Under the pieces are notes generated by a model. It saw only the letters and a program-made list of their open reading frames with translations, made no database searches and was not told where the DNA came from. From Verrucomicrobiota bacterium (GTDB lineage: Bacteria > Verrucomicrobiota > Verrucomicrobiia > Opitutales > Opitutaceae), in contig JAFAAS010000075.1 of the NCBI GenBank assembly GCA_023426435.1, forward strand, positions 1 to 23,789: a stretch of DNA of 23,789 nucleotides, in the 5' to 3' direction. Numbering within the stretch: position 1 is the first letter of the stretch; each line of letters begins with the position of its first letter. The position numbers and the translations under genes are program-made. Shown here piece after piece: positions 21,727 through 23,789 of this stretch.

Positions 21727-22968
21727 ATGACACCCTCTGCTTACATCGATCTTCACGCTGCGGACATGGTTGGGACGTTGCAGCAGCTGGTTGGAATTTC
21801 GACGGTGAATCCGCCGGGAGAAAATTACGCGGAGATCACGGAGTTGTTGAGGGCGGAGTTGGAGGCGGCGGGATTGCAGGCGAAGCGTTACACGATTCCG
21901 GCCAAGCTGCTGAAGAAGCTGCTGCCGGAGGAGCAGTGGGCGTATCCACGTTTCAATGTCGTGGGAAAATGGCGCGTGCGCGGGGCGAGGAAGACGGTGC
22001 ATTTCAACGCGCACTACGACGTGGTGCCGGTATCCGGAAGATGGAGACACGCGTCGGCCTTCAGCGGAGCGCTGGAAGGAGGCTGGGTTTATGGGCGCGG
22101 GACCTCGGACATGAAAGGGTCGCACGCGAGCTTGCTGCTGGCGTTGAAGGCGCTGCGGGCGACGGGGGCGAGGCCGAAGGTGAATGTGGAAGTGTCGTTC
22201 ACGGCGGACGAGGAGACGGATTCGGAGTTGGGCGCGGGCTGGCTGGTGCGGCATGCGCCGATCGAGCCGGATTATGCGGTGGTGATGGAAGGCGGGGAGG
22301 GGCCGCGCGTGTGTTGCGGGCACAATGGCGTGGTGTGGCTCGAGGTGGTGGTGCATGGACGCGCGGCGCATGGGTCGCGGCCGGATTTGGGCATCAATGC
22401 GCTCGAGAAGATGTCGGCGCTCGTGATCGCGTTGGAGGATTACAAGAAGACCCTCGCGAAGCGGACGTGGCGGACGCCGGATGGGGTGACGATGCGGCCG
22501 ACGATCAATGTGGGCGGCGTGTTTGCGTCGGGGCCGGGCGGGAAGATCAACACGGTGCCGGCGGAGGCGAGTTTCTCGATCGATCGGCGCGTGCTGGCGA
22601 TCGAGGATCATGAGGCGGCGGAGCGGGAGTTGCGGGAGTTTCTCGCGGTGGCGGCGAGGAGGATTCCGCAGTGTCGGATCACGGTGCGGAAAGTGTCGGA
22701 GAATTTCGCGTGTTACTCGGAGCCGGAGCATCCGTTTTTCGCGACGATGGCGGAGTGTGTGACGCGTGTGCGGCGGGCGAAGACCTTGTTCAATGTGTCG
22801 ACGGGGTTCAACGACATGCATTTTTTCGCGCATCATTTGAAGATTCCGACGCTCGGTTATGGGCCGGGCGGCGAGAATTATCATGCGGTGGATGAGCGGG
22901 CGCGCGTGCGGGATTTGGTGAACTGCGCGAAGATTTATGCGGAGTTGTTGACGACGTTTGAAGGGTGA
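21727..22968 (+). CDS. M20-family zinc metallopeptidase (ArgE/DapE/CPG2 type)
   Basis: The start is ATG 21727 (MTPSAYIDLHAADMVGTLQQ); the frame upstream is not protein-like. The 413-residue enzyme has the di-zinc set: H96 and D98 in FNAHYDVVP, D128 in YGRGTSDMKGSH (bridging), catalytic E162/E163 in TADEETDSELG, E188 in VVMEGGEG, and H386 in GPGGENYHAVDE. A dimerisation lid lies between about residues 200 and 310 (HGRAAHGSRPDLGINALEKM). The family hydrolyses amide bonds in N-acyl amino acids, succinyl-diaminopimelate or dipeptides. The sequence alone does not say which, so no symbol is given. It is divergent from pdxH and convergent with marC. Confidence 0.93.
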   Translation: MTPSAYIDLHAADMVGTLQQLVGISTVNPPGENYAEITELLRAELEAAGLQAKRYTIPAKLLKKLLPEEQWAYPRFNVVGKWRVRGARKTVHFNAHYDVVPVSGRWRHASAFSGALEGGWVYGRGTSDMKGSHASLLLALKALRATGARPKVNVEVSFTADEETDSELGAGWLVRHAPIEPDYAVVMEGGEGPRVCCGHNGVVWLEVVVHGRAAHGSRPDLGINALEKMSALVIALEDYKKTLAKRTWRTPDGVTMRPTINVGGVFASGPGGKINTVPAEASFSIDRRVLAIEDHEAAERELREFLAVAARRIPQCRITVRKVSENFACYSEPEHPFFATMAECVTRVRRAKTLFNVSTGFNDMHFFAHHLKIPTLGYGPGGENYHAVDERARVRDLVNCAKIYAELLTTFEG

Positions 22969-22980
22969 GGGGGGAGGGCC

Positions 22981-23051
22981 GCAAAGAGGCGTAGAAGACC
23001 CAAAAACCGGAGAGCTCTTCTGAATTCTTGCGCCTCTTTGCGCCTCTTTGC
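22981..23051. terminator. Long-range inverted repeat between convergent genes
   Basis: GCAAAGAGGCG (22981-22991) is the exact reverse complement of CGCCTCTTTGC at 23031-23041 and again at 23041-23051, so either 3' copy can pair. It lies 12 bases after the M20 stop and 68 bases before the MarC-type gene end. It may be a bidirectional terminator; the motif also resembles dispersed GCGCAAAGAGGC repeats. Confidence 0.45.
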
Positions 23052-23118
23052 GCCCAAAGGTTTGGCGACAGGATCTGCTAGAATGTCGGAGTCGCGGAGT
23101 GCACGGCGGGCTACGCGG

Positions 23119-23697
23119 TTAATGCAGGCCCTGGCGGACCATGTTGACGGCGATGGCGGCGAGGAGGAGGGAGATGATTTTGGAGATGGCGCGCATGCCG
23201 GTGCCACCGATGCGGCGGGCGATGCGGTCGCTTTGCGCGAAGGCGAGGACGACGAGAAGGAGGTTTGTGGCGAGCGCGATGAGGGTGATGGCGACGCCGA
23301 CGGTTTGAGCGAGGAGGATGAGGGTGGTGATCGAGGCGGGGCCGGCGATGAGCGGCATGCCGAGGGGGACGACGCCGAAATCGTCGGCGAGCTCGCGCGG
23401 TTGCTCCGTGGCGGAGTGGATGATGTCGCGGGCGGCGAGGATGAAGAGGATGAGGCCGCCGGCGATTTGGAAATCGGAGGCCGTGATGCCGAGCGCGTTG
23501 AAGATGGTTTGACCGAGGAGGAGAAAAAGGAGGGCGACGCCTCCGCCGGTCCAGGTGGCTTGGGCGGCGATTTTGCGGCGGCGTTCGGCGGGAACGCCGG
23601 CGCTCATGGCGAGGAAGATGGCGGCGAGACCGATGGGATCGATGGCGACGAAGAGCGGGATGAAGGCTTGAAGGAACTGGCCCGCGTAGTCGGACAT
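23119..23697 (-). CDS. marC: MarC-family (UPF0056) inner-membrane protein
   Basis: The 192-residue membrane protein has about six hydrophobic segments and matches the MarC family in order: FLQAFIPLFVAIDPIGLAAI, GGVALLFLLLGQTIFNALGI, FQIAGGLILFILAARDI, VVPLGMPLIAGPASITTLIL, ITLIALATNLLLVVLAFA and ISKIISLLLAAIAVNMVRQG. The D-P-x-G and P-L-x-x-P-x-x-x-G-P-x-x-I motifs are typical of the family. Its transport role is not established; early reports linked it to multiple antibiotic resistance, which later work disputed. The start is ATG 23697, after which the window ends in a low-complexity array. It is convergent with the M20 peptidase. The symbol follows the family name only. Confidence 0.9.
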   Translation of the reverse strand: MSDYAGQFLQAFIPLFVAIDPIGLAAIFLAMSAGVPAERRRKIAAQATWTGGGVALLFLLLGQTIFNALGITASDFQIAGGLILFILAARDIIHSATEQPRELADDFGVVPLGMPLIAGPASITTLILLAQTVGVAITLIALATNLLLVVLAFAQSDRIARRIGGTGMRAISKIISLLLAAIAVNMVRQGLH

Positions 23698-23718
23698 GCG
23701 GCGAGAATGGGAGGAGGA

Positions 23719-23789
23719 AGGTGAAAGGGGAAGGGAAAGTGAGAGTGAAAGGGAAAGTGAAAGTGGGAGTGAAAGTGGGAGGGGAGGGG
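23719..23789 (+). repeat. Low-complexity GTGAAA/GGGAAA hexamer array, second locus
   Basis: GGTGAAAGGGGAAGGGAAAG and hexamer variants run to the window end, upstream of the MarC-type gene. It is very close to the array at 19195-19262, which also lies upstream of a minus-strand gene. Confidence 0.75.

Overview
The window looks like chromosomal DNA of a high-GC, Gram-negative, polysaccharide-degrading bacterium. I infer Verrucomicrobiota, probably near Opitutaceae, from the very GC-rich third codon positions, the secreted GH10 xylanase, the cytochrome c / CBM / sugar-dehydrogenase fusion and several families of short dispersed intergenic repeats. No rRNA or tRNA gene is present to confirm this.

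Region 1 (1 to about 5,480) is an accessory island of lower GC and mixed codon use. It opens with the 3' end of an IS3-type transposase whose right end abuts a Fur-family regulator that has lost its normal 5' end and its zinc ligands. Two small unknown genes on the minus strand, a divergent SRAP/HMCES-type DNA-repair protein, an orphan Xre/MbcA/ParS-type antitoxin and several poorly supported small ORFs follow. The island ends with a VapBC-like antitoxin/PIN-toxin pair that has a palindromic operator candidate over the antitoxin start.

Region 2 (about 5,480 to 9,780) holds a secreted Dabb protein, a frameshifted alpha/beta-hydrolase gene, the GH10 xylanase and a secreted protein of unknown function. 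A 600-base non-coding stretch before that last gene contains repeat debris and a nested set of stems (8510-8588) that may be a structured RNA.

Region 3 (about 9,780 to 13,800) is a polysaccharide O-acetylation pair (MBOAT acyltransferase and SGNH/AlgJ-like partner, overlapping genes). Directly downstream is a Fic AMP-transferase with its own N-terminal inhibitory motif and an array of four inverted/direct 14-16 bp elements over its start. A decayed second copy of the 3' end of the SGNH gene lies on the far side of fic, so fic sits between two copies of the same gene end.

Region 4 (about 13,800 to 23,789) has a MocR-type PLP-binding regulator and the cytochrome c-CBM6-like-PQQ sugar dehydrogenase fusion. 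Then come a lipoprotein SGNH esterase, a PAS-histidine kinase-pseudoreceiver protein translationally coupled to pdxH, an M20 metallopeptidase and a MarC membrane protein. A composite repeat (tandem 14-mers, then a conserved GATCCAAG block, then a hairpin) occurs twice here and its tandem part occurs a third time at 6.83 kb. One copy has extended the sugar dehydrogenase reading frame by about 115 codons. I found no CRISPR array, integrase or complete mobile element.
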